From positions 21,876 through 85,875 of the forward strand of contig NZ_JAIEUL010000010.1 of the NCBI RefSeq assembly GCF_019599185.1: a stretch of DNA of 64,000 nt, read 5' to 3'. Below the pieces are notes generated by a model that searched no databases, was not told where the DNA came from, and was given only the letters and a program-made list of their open reading frames with translations. Source of the DNA: Cryobacterium inferilacus. GTDB lineage: Bacteria; Actinomycetota; Actinomycetes; Actinomycetales; Microbacteriaceae. The position numbers were made by a program, and so were the translations under genes. This document shows, piece by piece, positions 1 to 9,468 of the stretch (positions within the stretch are counted from its first letter, which is position 1; each line of letters begins with the position of its first letter).

Positions 1-1147
1 AGCGCACGCTCTTACCGTTGGACTCCATCGTCAGCTGCTGCAGGTACGCCGGGAAGCGGTGCAGGTACTGCGCGTACGGAAGCACGGCGTGGCTCTGCGC
101 GCCCAGGAAGTTGGTGTACCAGACGTTGAGCAGGCCCATCAGCACGGGCACGTTCTGCTCCAGCGGCGCGGTGCGCATGTGCTCGTCGATGGCGTGGAAA
201 CCGGCGAGGAACTCGCGCCAGTTGTCTGGGCCGATGGCGATGACCACCGAGGTGCCGATCGCCGAGTCGACCGAGTAACGCCCGCCGACCCAGTCCCAGA
301 AGCCGAACGCGTTCTCGGGGTCGATGCCGAAGGCCTTGACCTTGTCCAGGGCCGTGGACACGGCGACGAAGTGCTTGGCGACGGCATTCGTGCGCGCCGC
401 ATCCGTCTCGTCGATGGCGCCGGTCGCGGCCAGCTCGGCCCACAGCCACTCGCGGGCCAGGCGGGCGTTGGTGAGGGTCTCGAGGGTGCCGAAGGTCTTG
501 GAGGCGACGATGAACAGCGTCGTCTCCGGGTCGAGGCCCGCGGTCTTCTCGTAGACGTCGGTGGGATCGATGTTCGAGACGAACCGCACCTCCAGGCCGG
601 CCTTCACATACGGCTTCAGGGCCTCGTAGACCATCACCGGGCCGAGGTCGGAGCCGCCGATGCCGATGTTGACCACCGTGCTGATCGGCTTGCCGGTCAC
701 GCCGGTCCACTCACCGGAGCGCACCTTGTCGGCGAACGCGTAGACCTTGTCGAGCGTGGCGTGCACGTCGGCGTCGACGTCCTGACCGTCGACGATGAAG
801 CCGGCCGGGGGCACCAGGCCGGCGGCGCCCTGGGGGCGGCGGAGAGCGGTGTGCAGCACCGCGCGGTCCTCTGTGGCGTTGATGTGCTCGCCGGTGATCA
901 TCGCCTGGTAGCGCCCCGGCACGTCGACGTCGCGGGCGAGCTCCACGAGGTGGCCGAGGATCTCCTCGGTGATCAGGCCCTTCGACAGGTCGACTGTGAG
1001 GTCGGCCGCCTGGAAGGTGTAACGGTCTGCACGATCGGCATCGGCGTCGAACCACCCGCGCAGGTCGGGCGTGAAGCCGTCGGCGATGCCGGCGAGCTGC
1101 GTCCACGCAGCGGTGGAAGTGGGATCAACGGGGGTAGATTCGGCCAC
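1..1147 (-). CDS. pgi: Glucose-6-phosphate isomerase (3' end outside window)
   Basis: Interconverts glucose-6-phosphate and fructose-6-phosphate in glycolysis and gluconeogenesis (cytosolic). The 382 visible residues carry the family landmarks: GEHIN at about 86-90, the sugar-phosphate loop [10 protein letters not shown] at 161-170, SKTFGTLET near 216-224, the family signature [11 protein letters not shown] near 288-298 and MESNGK close to the cut. Full-length bacterial Pgi is about 540-560 residues, so roughly the last third is missing off the left edge. I chose the GTG at 1147 because an AGGAGG box lies about 7 bases upstream (1153-1158) and the reading begins cleanly as MAESTPVDP. It is divergent from the phosphatase gene at 1321, and the 173 bp between them should hold both promoters. 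Identity is certain; only the exact start is inferred. Confidence 0.97.
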   Translation of the reverse strand, partial: MAESTPVDPTSTAAWTQLAGIADGFTPDLRGWFDADADRADRYTFQAADLTVDLSKGLITEEILGHLVELARDVDVPGRYQAMITGEHINATEDRAVLHTALRRPQGAAGLVPPAGFIVDGQDVDADVHATLDKVYAFADKVRSGEWTGVTGKPISTVVNIGIGGSDLGPVMVYEALKPYVKAGLEVRFVSNIDPTDVYEKTAGLDPETTLFIVASKTFGTLETLTNARLAREWLWAELAATGAIDETDAARTNAVAKHFVAVSTALDKVKAFGIDPENAFGFWDWVGGRYSVDSAIGTSVVIAIGPDNWREFLAGFHAIDEHMRTAPLEQNVPVLMGLLNVWYTNFLGAQSHAVLPYAQYLHRFPAYLQQLTMESNGKSVR

Positions 1148-1320
1148 GAGGCCCTCCTGAATCATCGGAATACGGTCCACGGCTCCCGCAACGCTGCGAG
1201 GCGGTCCGAGTGCAAGCCTATGGCCGGGCCGCCCCTCCTCGCACATCTTTGACCCCGCGCGTCCGAGTGCGTCGGGCGCCGGCCGGCCAGACGGGTGCAC
1301 GGCGGGTGCAGACTGGTGCA

Positions 1321-1824
1321 ATGACCCCACCCACGCAGCGCACCCTGATCTTGCTTCGGCACGCCAAGTCCGACTGGTCGGGCGGCGAAGCCGACATCGA
1401 TCGCACCCTCAATCCCCGCGGGCAGAGCCAGGCACCGGATGCCGGGAGTTGGTTGGCCGAGAACTACCCCGCCATCGACCTGGCCATCGTCTCCCCCGCT
1501 ACCCGGGCCAGGGCCACCTGGGCGCTGGCCTCGGCGGAGTTCATCGATGGGCCGGAGGCGCGGATCGATGACCGGGCGTATGCGGCATCCGTGAATGATC
1601 TGCTCGACATCGTGCACGAACTGCCCGACGAGCTGCAGAATGTGATTCTCGTGGCCCACAACCCCGGGCTCGAGGAACTCGTCGCCGTGCTCACCGGCGA
1701 GGACATCACACTGTCGACGTCCTCCCTGGCCGTGCTGGGCCTGCCGGGCAGCTGGGCAGAGCTCGATACCGCCACGGCCGTGCTCGTGACCAGCGGCCGA
1801 GCCGGCCAGGCCGGCCTGGAGTAG
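1321..1824 (+). CDS. SixA-like histidine phosphatase family protein
   Basis: A 167-residue member of the histidine phosphatase (phosphoglycerate mutase-like) superfamily. The catalytic RHAKSDW motif sits near residues 13-19 (LLRHAKSDW), and the second catalytic histidine lies in the [10 protein letters not shown] motif near 110-119. The short length and the RHAKS variant match SixA-type phosphohistidine phosphatases rather than glycolytic mutases. The ATG at 1321 gives a normal family N-terminus; an upstream in-frame extension exists but has no homology-like content. The substrate is not identifiable from sequence; phosphohistidine or a small phosphate ester is the family expectation. Confidence 0.85.
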   Translation: MTPPTQRTLILLRHAKSDWSGGEADIDRTLNPRGQSQAPDAGSWLAENYPAIDLAIVSPATRARATWALASAEFIDGPEARIDDRAYAASVNDLLDIVHELPDELQNVILVAHNPGLEELVAVLTGEDITLSTSSLAVLGLPGSWAELDTATAVLVTSGRAGQAGLE

Positions 1825-1833
1825 GCACGAGCG

Positions 1834-2796
1834 TCAGCGGGCCCCTGCGACCTCCGCTGTCACCGGCAGCCGGCGCACACTCGCGAACCGCCGCTGGCCG
1901 CCATCGATGGGATCGGTGAAGGCCAGTTCGCTGGCCAGCAGCTGCAGCGGCCGTCGAAAATCGTGCACGTCGACATCCTGCAGCACGGGGTAGAGCGGGT
2001 CATCGATGATCGGGATGCCCAGCCCGAGCATGTGCAGGCGCAGCTGGTGGGTACGCCCGGTGCGCGGTGTCAGCCGGTACCGGCCCGTGTTCTCGTGCGC
2101 GCCCTCCAGTTCGATCACCGACTCGGCGTTGACGGGGGCGCCGGGCACGACCTCGCCCTGCCACTGGCCTGGCCGGGTGCGGAGGTGGTTCCGCACGGTG
2201 ACAGGCAGGCGCAGGTTCGCGCGAAGCGGCGCCAACGCCCGGTACACCTTGGTCACCTCACCGCGTTGGAAGAGGGTCTGGTAGTCCCCGCGCCAGCGGC
2301 GTTCGGTGGCCAGCACCAGCAGTCCGCTGGTCACCCGGTCCAGGCGGTGCAACGGGGAGAGCTCGGGTAATCCCAGCTGGGCGCGCAGCCGCACCACGAC
2401 GCTCTGCACGACGTGCCGGCCGCGCGGGATGCTGGAGAGGAACGGTGGCTTGTCGATGACCACGATCCGCTCGTCCCGGTAGACCAGGTGCAGCGGGCCG
2501 GGCACCACTGGTTCGTCGGCCAGGTCGCGGTGGAACCAGACAAAGGTCGTGGGCAGGTACGGGTCTGCCGCGGTGACCGGCGCACCGTTCTGGTAGACGA
2601 ACCGCCCGCCGGCCAGGAACTCGGCAACGTGCACCCGCTCGGCCAGCCGGTGGTGCAGCCAGGCGGCCATGCTCGGCCAGGTGGGTTGGGGAACGCCGGG
2701 CCGGTCGCGCTCCGCGGTGCACAGCCACGCGGCGTCGAGCCCGTGTCGTGGCGGCAGAGGCGAACGTGGGGGCATCCCCCGATCGTACGGGCTCAT
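1834..2796 (-). CDS. RluA-family pseudouridine synthase
   Basis: A 320-residue rRNA/tRNA pseudouridine synthase of the RluA group. The catalytic motif HRLDRVTSGLLVLA contains the invariant Asp (HRLDR), and the later RTGRTHQLRLHM segment is the second family signature. There is no obvious S4 domain; the N-terminal 90 residues are family-specific. The 3' end faces the phosphatase gene with 9 bp between stop codons. The start at 2796 was chosen because a GAGG box lies about 8 bases upstream; an in-frame ATG at 2775 is the alternative. The modified RNA position cannot be inferred from sequence alone. Confidence 0.9.
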   Translation of the reverse strand: MSPYDRGMPPRSPLPPRHGLDAAWLCTAERDRPGVPQPTWPSMAAWLHHRLAERVHVAEFLAGGRFVYQNGAPVTAADPYLPTTFVWFHRDLADEPVVPGPLHLVYRDERIVVIDKPPFLSSIPRGRHVVQSVVVRLRAQLGLPELSPLHRLDRVTSGLLVLATERRWRGDYQTLFQRGEVTKVYRALAPLRANLRLPVTVRNHLRTRPGQWQGEVVPGAPVNAESVIELEGAHENTGRYRLTPRTGRTHQLRLHMLGLGIPIIDDPLYPVLQDVDVHDFRRPLQLLASELAFTDPIDGGQRRFASVRRLPVTAEVAGAR

Positions 2797-2881
2797 GAGA
2801 CTGACCTCATCTGAAGAGGGTGATGCCGCTCGTCGGGCGGGCAGGCTACCGTGCCCCCGGAGAGAGCCAGGAGGGCCCACC

Positions 2882-5248
2882 ATGACCGCAGACCGCCACG
2901 CCCGCTCGATGCTGCCGATCCCGGACCGCCCGGCGCCCGGGCTCACCACCTACGACGCGAAGGATCCAGACACGCAGTACCCACCGATCGAGCCGTTGCG
3001 GCCACCGGCCGGTGCGCCGAACGTGCTGGTGATCCTGCTGGACGACGTGGGCTTCGGCGCGTCGAGCGCCTTCGGCGGACCGTGCGCCACGCCCAACGCC
3101 GAGAAGCTCGCCGCCGGCGGCCTCACCTTCAACCGTTTCCACACCACGGCGCTCTGCGCCCCCACCCGGCAGGCGCTGCTCACCGGTCGCAACCATCACT
3201 CGGTGGGCATGGGCAGCATCACCGAGACGGCCACCTCGGCGCCGGGAAACAGCTCGGTGCGCCCCAATACCAAGGCGCCCCTGGCGATGACCCTCAAGCT
3301 GAACGGCTACTCCACCGCCCAGTTCGGCAAGTGCCACGAGGTGCCCGTCTGGCAGTCCTCGCCGATGGGACCGTTCGACGCCTGGCCGTCCAGCGGCGGC
3401 GGGTTCGAAACGTTCTACGGCTTCATCGGCGGGGAGAACAATCAGTGGGATCCAGCCCTCTACGACGGCACCACCCCGGTGGAGCCACCGGCGACCCCGG
3501 AGGAGGGCTACCACCTCACCGAAGACCTGGCCGATCACGCGTGCAACTGGATGCGTTCGCAGAAGGCGTTGATGCCCGACAAACCGTTCTTCGTCTACTT
3601 CGCGCCGGGAGCCACGCACGCTCCGCACCACGTGCCGCAGGAGTGGGCCGACAAGTACGCGGGGAAATTCGCCGACGGCTGGGACGTGCAGCGGGAACGC
3701 ACCCTGGCGAAGCAGAAGGAGCTGGGTGTGGTGCCCGCCGATGCCGAGCTCACACCCCGGCACGCGGAGATCCCCGCCTGGGACGACATGCCCGCAGAGC
3801 TCAAGCCGGTGCTCGAACGGGAGATGGAGGTCTACGCCGGGTTCCTGGAGCACACCGACCACCACGTCGGCCGGCTGATCGACACCGTCACCGACCTGGG
3901 CATTCTGGACGACACGATCATCTACTACATCATCGGCGACAACGGGGCCTCCGCCGAGGGCACGGTCAACGGGGCGTTCAACGAGATGGCGAACTTCAAC
4001 GGCATGGCTGCCCTGGAAACACCGGAGTTCCTGGCCGCGAAGCTGCCGGAGCTCGGCAGTCCGAGCTCGTACAACCACTACGCGGTCGGCTGGGCGTGGG
4101 CGATGGACACCCCGTTCCAGTGGACCAAGCAGGTCGCCTCGCACTGGGGCGGCACGCGCAACGGCACCATCGTGCACTGGCCCACCGGCATCGCAGAGAA
4201 GGGCGGGCTCCGGGAGCAGTTCACCCACTGCATCGACATCGCCCCGACCATCCTGGAGGCCGCCGGCCTGCCGGAGCCCACCATGGTCAACGGTGTGCAG
4301 CAGTCCCCCATGGAGGGGGTGAGCATGCTGTACAGCTTCGGCGACCAAAGCGCCCCTGAGCGGCACGACCTGCAGTACTTCGAAATGTTCGGCAACCGGG
4401 GCCTGTACTACAAGGGTTGGAGCGCGGTGACGAAACACCGCACCCCGTGGGTGATGCTCGGTGGGGAGATTCCCGCGTTCGATGACGACGTCTGGGAGCT
4501 CTATGACGGCAGCACCGACTACAGCCAGGCTCGCAACCTGGCGGCGGAGCATCCGGAGATGCTCGCCAAGCTGCAACGGCTCTGGCTGATCGAGGCCACG
4601 AAGTACAACGTGTTGCCGATCGACGACCGCGGCATCGAACGGGCCACCCCCGAGATCGCTGGGCGCCCGACCTTGACCAGGGGAAACAGCCAGCTCCTGT
4701 TCGCCGGGATGGGTCGGCTGTCGGAGAACAGCGTGGTCAGCGTGAAGAACAAATCGTTCTCGGTGACAGCAGAATTGGTGGTGCCGCCCGATGGTGCGAA
4801 CGGCGTGATCATCGCCCAGGGCGGCCGGTTCGGGGGCTGGAGCCTGTACGCCAAGGCGGGTCGGGCCACCTTCGTGTACAACGTGCTCGGCATCCGGCAG
4901 TTCAGCACCGAGGCAGACCGACCGATCCCGACCGGCCGGTGCCAGGTGCGCATGGAGTTCGCCTACGACGGCGGCGGCCTGGGCAAGGGCGGCAACGTCA
5001 CCGTGTACTACGACGGCACCCCGGTGGGCACCGGCCGGGTGGAGGCCACCCAGGCGATGATCTTCTCCGCCGATGAGACGACGGATGTCGGCTACGAGTC
5101 CGGCACGGCCGTCACCGCCGACTACACCACGGCACGTAGCCGCTTCAGCGGTCGGATCAACTGGGTGCAGATCGACCTCGGTGACGACAACCACGACCAC
5201 TTCATCGACCCAGAGGAGCGTTTCCGCATCATCATGGCCCGGCAGTGA
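2882..5248 (+). CDS. Arylsulfatase (type I, formylglycine-dependent), AtsD-like
   Basis: A 788-residue sulfate-ester hydrolase. Near the N-terminus LLDDVGFGASS supplies the metal-binding aspartates (about 53-60), and the sulfatase signature LCAPTRQALLTGRN follows, with Cys92 in a C-x-P-x-R context. That cysteine must be converted to formylglycine by an FGE-type enzyme, which is not encoded in this window. The C-terminal 170 residues form a beta-rich region (GGWSLYAKAG, then VTVYYDGTPVGTGRVEAT), as in the long actinobacterial/proteobacterial sulfatases of about 780 residues such as M. tuberculosis AtsD. No signal peptide is visible, so it is probably cytosolic. The ATG at 2882 has an AGGAGG box 8 bases upstream. 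It is divergent from the pseudouridine synthase and has no sulfate transporter neighbour. Confidence 0.93.
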   Translation: MTADRHARSMLPIPDRPAPGLTTYDAKDPDTQYPPIEPLRPPAGAPNVLVILLDDVGFGASSAFGGPCATPNAEKLAAGGLTFNRFHTTALCAPTRQALLTGRNHHSVGMGSITETATSAPGNSSVRPNTKAPLAMTLKLNGYSTAQFGKCHEVPVWQSSPMGPFDAWPSSGGGFETFYGFIGGENNQWDPALYDGTTPVEPPATPEEGYHLTEDLADHACNWMRSQKALMPDKPFFVYFAPGATHAPHHVPQEWADKYAGKFADGWDVQRERTLAKQKELGVVPADAELTPRHAEIPAWDDMPAELKPVLEREMEVYAGFLEHTDHHVGRLIDTVTDLGILDDTIIYYIIGDNGASAEGTVNGAFNEMANFNGMAALETPEFLAAKLPELGSPSSYNHYAVGWAWAMDTPFQWTKQVASHWGGTRNGTIVHWPTGIAEKGGLREQFTHCIDIAPTILEAAGLPEPTMVNGVQQSPMEGVSMLYSFGDQSAPERHDLQYFEMFGNRGLYYKGWSAVTKHRTPWVMLGGEIPAFDDDVWELYDGSTDYSQARNLAAEHPEMLAKLQRLWLIEATKYNVLPIDDRGIERATPEIAGRPTLTRGNSQLLFAGMGRLSENSVVSVKNKSFSVTAELVVPPDGANGVIIAQGGRFGGWSLYAKAGRATFVYNVLGIRQFSTEADRPIPTGRCQVRMEFAYDGGGLGKGGNVTVYYDGTPVGTGRVEATQAMIFSADETTDVGYESGTAVTADYTTARSRFSGRINWVQIDLGDDNHDHFIDPEERFRIIMARQ

Positions 5249-5271
5249 GTCGTCAGCGGCACGCGCTCCGG

Positions 5272-5760
5272 TCAGGCCGCGGCGGCCTGGGCGGCCTCGA
5301 GTGCCCAGACGACCAGGTCGTGATCGAGGTTTTCGACCAGTCCTGACACCCCGACGGCACCGATCAGGGAGCCGTTGACCCGCAGCGGGAAGGCGCCGCC
5401 CGCCGCCACGTACTGGGTGATGGGCAGGCCGGTGGCCGCGTTGAAGTCCTGGCCCCTGGCCCGGTACTTGGTGCTGACCAGGAAGGACGGCACGTTGTAC
5501 CGGGACACCACCCGGAACTTCCTGGCCAGCCAGTCGTCGTTGTCTGCTGTCGTGCCTGGCCGGGCCGCGTGGAAGACGCGCTGCTCGCCGAAGCTCATCG
5601 TCACGGTGATCCTGAGGTCCTCCGCTGCGGCCCTGGCCATGATCGCGCTGCCGAGCCGGTATGCGTCGTCGTAGTCGAACGAGGTGAAACCGATGCGGGC
5701 GTTCTGTTCCTCCAGCAGCGGGAGTAGCGCCTGGGCGGCGGGGTCAGGGGTGAGCGACAT
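5272..5760 (-). CDS. UPF0303 / heme-degrading-domain family protein
   Basis: A 162-residue protein of the UPF0303 family (related to HbpS/GlcG-like folds, DUF336). Recognisable segments are FDYDDAYRLGSAI near 28-40, TMSFGEQRVFHAARPGTTADN, and the C-terminal GAFPLRVNGSLIGAVGVSGL characteristic of the family. The biochemical role is unsettled; an annotation as heme-degrading is by domain name only. It is convergent with the sulfatase, 23 bp between stops, and probably monocistronic. Confidence 0.85.
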   Translation of the reverse strand: MSLTPDPAAQALLPLLEEQNARIGFTSFDYDDAYRLGSAIMARAAAEDLRITVTMSFGEQRVFHAARPGTTADNDDWLARKFRVVSRYNVPSFLVSTKYRARGQDFNAATGLPITQYVAAGGAFPLRVNGSLIGAVGVSGLVENLDHDLVVWALEAAQAAAA

Positions 5761-5896
5761 GGCAGGGTCCGTCTTCGTCAGGATGTCGGCAGCGGCGCCG
5801 CACTACCGAGCACGATACCGGTGCCGGGCGTGCGGCGCACACCTCGGTCGACGGGGCTGCATGCCCGTCGAGGCGGATGACGGCGAAGACCCCTGG

Positions 5897-8032
5897 TCAG
5901 CCTTCGATGGTGAGGTGCGGCATCCGTTTGTCGAGCCAGCGCGGCAGCCACCAGTTGGCGCGGCCGAGCACCGTCATCACGGCGGGCACCAGCACGCCGC
6001 GCACCAGGGTCGCGTCCACGAGCACGGCCACGGCCAGGCCCACGCCGAACATCTTGACGACGGGGTCGGGGTTGGGCACGAACGAGATGAACACACTCAC
6101 CATGATCAGGGCGGCCGAGGTGATCACCCTGCCGGTGCTGCCGATACCGTGCACGACGGCGCGGCGGTTGTCGGCGAAGCTGTGCCAGGACTCCTGGATG
6201 GCGCTGATCAGGAACACCTCGTAGTCCATCGACAGCCCGAACAATACGGCGAAGAGCAGCAGCGGCACGTAGGCCTCGATCGGCACGGCGGCGTCGAGGC
6301 CGGTGAGCTGGATGCCGTTGCCCTGCTGGAACACGAACACGAGCACCCCGTACGCCACCAGGATCGACACCACGTTCATCGCCGCCGCGGTGAGCGGGAT
6401 CGCCAGGGAGCGGAACGCGAAGAAGAGCAGCACGGCGCTCGCCGCGATCACGGCGATGATCACGGTGAGCAGGCTCGAGTCGATAATGCCGGCGAAGTCG
6501 GCCTTCGCCGCCGTCTGGCCGCCGACGAGCGGGTCGAGGTCGCCCTCTGCGCCGGGAATCACCGTGTTGCGCAGGGTTTCCACCAGCGTCGCGGTCTTCG
6601 GGTCGCTCGGTGCGGTGGTGGGGATCACCGACCACTGGGCGGCGGTGCCGTCATCGCTGACCGTGGCGCCGACCACGCTGGCCACCCCGTCGGTGGAGCC
6701 GAACGCGGTGGTGAGCGCGGCGAGGGCGGGGTCGGCGGGCACCGACTGGTCGCTCGGCTCCGGCGTCGGCAGGGCGGTGATCACCAGCAGCGGCCCGTTG
6801 ACCCCGGCCCCGAACGCGTCGCTGAGCACGTCGTAGCTTTGCCGGGTGACCCGGTCGGTGGGGTCGTTGCCGTCGTCGGTCTGGCCGAGCTGCAGGGCGG
6901 TGACCGGGAACGCCAACGCCGCCAGCACCACGACACTTCCGGCCAGGGACCACCAGGGCCGTTTCGAGGTGGCGGCGCCGATCCGGTGCCAGACGCCGGG
7001 TTTTTTGCGCCGGGCGGTGCGGCGGGGCAGGGCCAGCCGCTCGATTCCGTCGCCGAGCAGCCCGAGCACGGCCGGCAGCAGGATCAGGCAGGTGAGCAGG
7101 GCGCAGGCGACGCCGGCCGCTGCCACCCAGGCCAGCGAGTTGAGGTACGGCACCCCGGCCAGCACCAGGCCGGCCAGGGCCACCATCACGGTCACCCCGG
7201 CGAACACGATGGCGGAGCCGGAACTGGCCATGGCCCGGCCGGCCGCGACCGGGATCGGCGCCCCCGTGGCCCGAACCGTGCGGAACTTGGTGATGAGGAA
7301 GAGGGAGTAGTCGATGCCGACGCCGAGGCTGAGCATCGCCGCGATCGTTCCGGAGACAGTGGGGATGGCATCCAGCCGGCTGAGCAGGGCGATGGCGCCG
7401 AGCCCGAAGACCAGGCCGAGCAGGGCCGTGAGGATGGGCAGCGCCATCGCGACGGCGGTGCCCAGTGACAGCAGCAGGATGACCGCGGCCGCGATGAGCC
7501 CGACCAGCTCAGCGCCGTGGGTGGGCTCGGCGGCGAGGGTGGTGGCGATCTGCCCGCCGGGCAGCACCGTCGCGCCGGAGGGGGCGCCGTCGGTGGCGGT
7601 GTCCAGCACGGCCTGGGCGATGGCGGGGGTGACTCCCCGGGTTTCCACGTCGAAGGAGACGCTGATGTATGCCACGCTGCCGTCGGAGCTGATCGCCGTG
7701 GGCAGCAGCACGGCCTGGGTGACGTGGTCATCACCGGCGATGCTGCCGGCCAGGCTCTGCAGCGCGGCGGTGCCGTCTGCCGAGGAGAACGCCCCGGCGT
7801 CGCCGGAGAAGACGATCGTGCCAGAGCCCTTCGCGCTGTCGGGGAAGGCCGAGTTGAGCAGGTCCTGCGCCGCGGTGCTCTCGCTGCCAGGCAGGGTCAC
7901 CGTGTCGTCGGTGCTCTGCCCCCACCCCAGACCGAACCCGGCCACGAGCCCCACGACCGCGAGAAAGACCACGACCACCCGCCACGGGTGACTGGCGGCG
8001 AAGACCCCGTACCGTTCGAGCAACGTGTGCAT
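5897..8032 (-). CDS. MMPL-family RND-type membrane transporter
   Basis: A 711-residue polytopic membrane protein of the MMPL/RND superfamily, presumably exporting lipids or hydrophobic compounds with the proton gradient. The architecture is a first TM helix at about 17-35, an extracytoplasmic loop to about 175, a block of TM helices with the conserved GVGIDYSLFLITKFR segment near 240-255, a second loop, and a second TM block with the paralogous GLSMDYEVFLIS motif near 590-602. The two D-Y motifs are the proton-relay aspartates expected of the family. The ATG at 8032 follows no strong ribosome site. It stands alone between UPF0303 and the MFS gene on the same strand. Confidence 0.93.
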   Translation of the reverse strand: MHTLLERYGVFAASHPWRVVVVFLAVVGLVAGFGLGWGQSTDDTVTLPGSESTAAQDLLNSAFPDSAKGSGTIVFSGDAGAFSSADGTAALQSLAGSIAGDDHVTQAVLLPTAISSDGSVAYISVSFDVETRGVTPAIAQAVLDTATDGAPSGATVLPGGQIATTLAAEPTHGAELVGLIAAAVILLLSLGTAVAMALPILTALLGLVFGLGAIALLSRLDAIPTVSGTIAAMLSLGVGIDYSLFLITKFRTVRATGAPIPVAAGRAMASSGSAIVFAGVTVMVALAGLVLAGVPYLNSLAWVAAAGVACALLTCLILLPAVLGLLGDGIERLALPRRTARRKKPGVWHRIGAATSKRPWWSLAGSVVVLAALAFPVTALQLGQTDDGNDPTDRVTRQSYDVLSDAFGAGVNGPLLVITALPTPEPSDQSVPADPALAALTTAFGSTDGVASVVGATVSDDGTAAQWSVIPTTAPSDPKTATLVETLRNTVIPGAEGDLDPLVGGQTAAKADFAGIIDSSLLTVIIAVIAASAVLLFFAFRSLAIPLTAAAMNVVSILVAYGVLVFVFQQGNGIQLTGLDAAVPIEAYVPLLLFAVLFGLSMDYEVFLISAIQESWHSFADNRRAVVHGIGSTGRVITSAALIMVSVFISFVPNPDPVVKMFGVGLAVAVLVDATLVRGVLVPAVMTVLGRANWWLPRWLDKRMPHLTIEG

Positions 8033-8122
8033 GATGACGGCCTCTCCCGACCGGTTGGTGGATGCCGCTGGTGACGCTACGCGCGTGCGCCATCACCGGC
8101 AACCCGTGCGCCGCGGCCCGGC

Positions 8123-9388
8123 TCAGGTCTCCGGCGCCGGAGCATCCGCCTGCACGGTCCTGGTATCGGCGGGGTCTCTCTGGCGTCGGCTGGCGAGCAT
8201 GATCGGCACACCGATCAGCTCCACCAGGCCGCCGATCACGAGGGAGGCGCCGTACCCCCAGATGTCGGCGGAACGCCCAAGCGCCGGTTGGATGAACACG
8301 CCGCCGAGGCTGCCGAAGAGCGAGTCGAACGAGAGCACGGTGGCGCGTTGCTTCGACGGGATCATGTCGTTGAGGTAGGCCTGCCGCACCGGTTCGGCCA
8401 CCGCGAAGACGAACCCCCACACCATCAGCATTATCACGGCCAGCCAGAACAGGCTGTTCACGCCCAGAATCACCAGGGACACCACGCTGACCAACGAGGC
8501 CAGAATCACCGTGCTGGTGCGGCGGGCGAACAGCACCCGGATGCGCGGCGCCAGCACACCGCCGGCGATCTGCGCCAGGGAGAGGATGGCCGCGGCCAGG
8601 CCGGCGATCGAGTACGCGGACGGGTCGCCGTACAGCTCGAGGAGGTACGGCTGCAGGGCGTAGAAGGCGTAGAAACCGACGCCGGAGGCGAACGGGGCGG
8701 AGAGGATGATGTACCGCACCGAACGGCGCTTGAGCCCGTGCTCGACCGACTCGGTGAGCACGAGCCTGGTGGCCTTGAGCGGGCCGCGGGAGCGGTCAGG
8801 GGTGAAGCCGAGGTCTCTCATCACGATGAACGCGTACACGAACATGACCACGAGAATCCCGGCGCGCACCAGGAACGGCACCCCGAGATCGGTGGCCTGG
8901 GCGAGCACGCCGCCCAGCACCGATCCGGCGAACATGGCGATACCGGTGACCACGAGCCCGCGCCCGAACACCGCCTCGAGGCTGCCGGCGTATCCGGTGG
9001 AGGTCAGCGCGTCGACCAGCCAGGCCTCCACCGCGCCGGAGAAGAAGGTGAAACCCAGGCCGAGCAGCACCGACACGATGGCCCACCAGACGAACGGGGA
9101 CTGCCAGAGCCACAGCAGCCAGTACAGCGCGGTGGTGACCGAGAGCGTGATCGTGCCCAGCAGGTAGGAGGCCTTGCGGCCGACGGTGTCGGCGACGACG
9201 CCGGTGGGAATCTCGAAGATCACCATGCCGGCGGTGAAGAACGCGTTCGCGGCGAAGGCCTCGAAGTTGCTCAGCCCGGCGTCTAGCAGGAACAGCGTGT
9301 TGATGCCCCAGATGAACGACGCCGCCAGCGTGTTGCCGAGCAGCAAAACGAGGTAGATGCGCTGGACGCGCCGCGACGCCGGGTTCAT
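8123..9388 (-). CDS. MFS transporter
   Basis: A 421-residue major facilitator with about 12 hydrophobic segments. The motif-A-like loop GVVADTVGRKASYLLG lies between TM2 and TM3, a landmark of drug/proton antiporters. The C-terminal half contains AEPVRQAYLNDMIPSKQRATVLSF, a loop often seen in actinobacterial MFS exporters. The start at 9388 (MNPASRRVQR) places a basic N-terminus directly before TM1; the longer reading adds residues with no support. Substrate unknown. It lies 90 bp upstream of the MMPL transporter on the same strand, so co-transcription is possible but not shown. Confidence 0.9.
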   Translation of the reverse strand: MNPASRRVQRIYLVLLLGNTLAASFIWGINTLFLLDAGLSNFEAFAANAFFTAGMVIFEIPTGVVADTVGRKASYLLGTITLSVTTALYWLLWLWQSPFVWWAIVSVLLGLGFTFFSGAVEAWLVDALTSTGYAGSLEAVFGRGLVVTGIAMFAGSVLGGVLAQATDLGVPFLVRAGILVVMFVYAFIVMRDLGFTPDRSRGPLKATRLVLTESVEHGLKRRSVRYIILSAPFASGVGFYAFYALQPYLLELYGDPSAYSIAGLAAAILSLAQIAGGVLAPRIRVLFARRTSTVILASLVSVVSLVILGVNSLFWLAVIMLMVWGFVFAVAEPVRQAYLNDMIPSKQRATVLSFDSLFGSLGGVFIQPALGRSADIWGYGASLVIGGLVELIGVPIMLASRRQRDPADTRTVQADAPAPET

Positions 9389-9468
9389 GACCCGGGTCCG
9401 ATCAGCGCACCCCATCCCGTCACGCACCAATCATCGACCCGACTGCGGCGGATGGCTACCCTCGGGCG

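Noticed and set aside
59..1252. A 397-residue plus-strand frame opposite pgi
   Set aside because: Low-complexity composition, no ribosome site; pgi on the other strand is unmistakable.
2846..5200. A 784-residue reading frame on the minus strand opposite the sulfatase
   Set aside because: It mirrors the sulfatase codons; in very GC-rich DNA the opposite strand is often open. Its composition (Val/Arg/Gly/His-rich) and lack of motifs mark it as a shadow.
5684..7468. A 594-residue plus-strand frame opposite the MMPL gene
   Set aside because: Gly/His/Arg-rich shadow of the membrane protein; no family resemblance.
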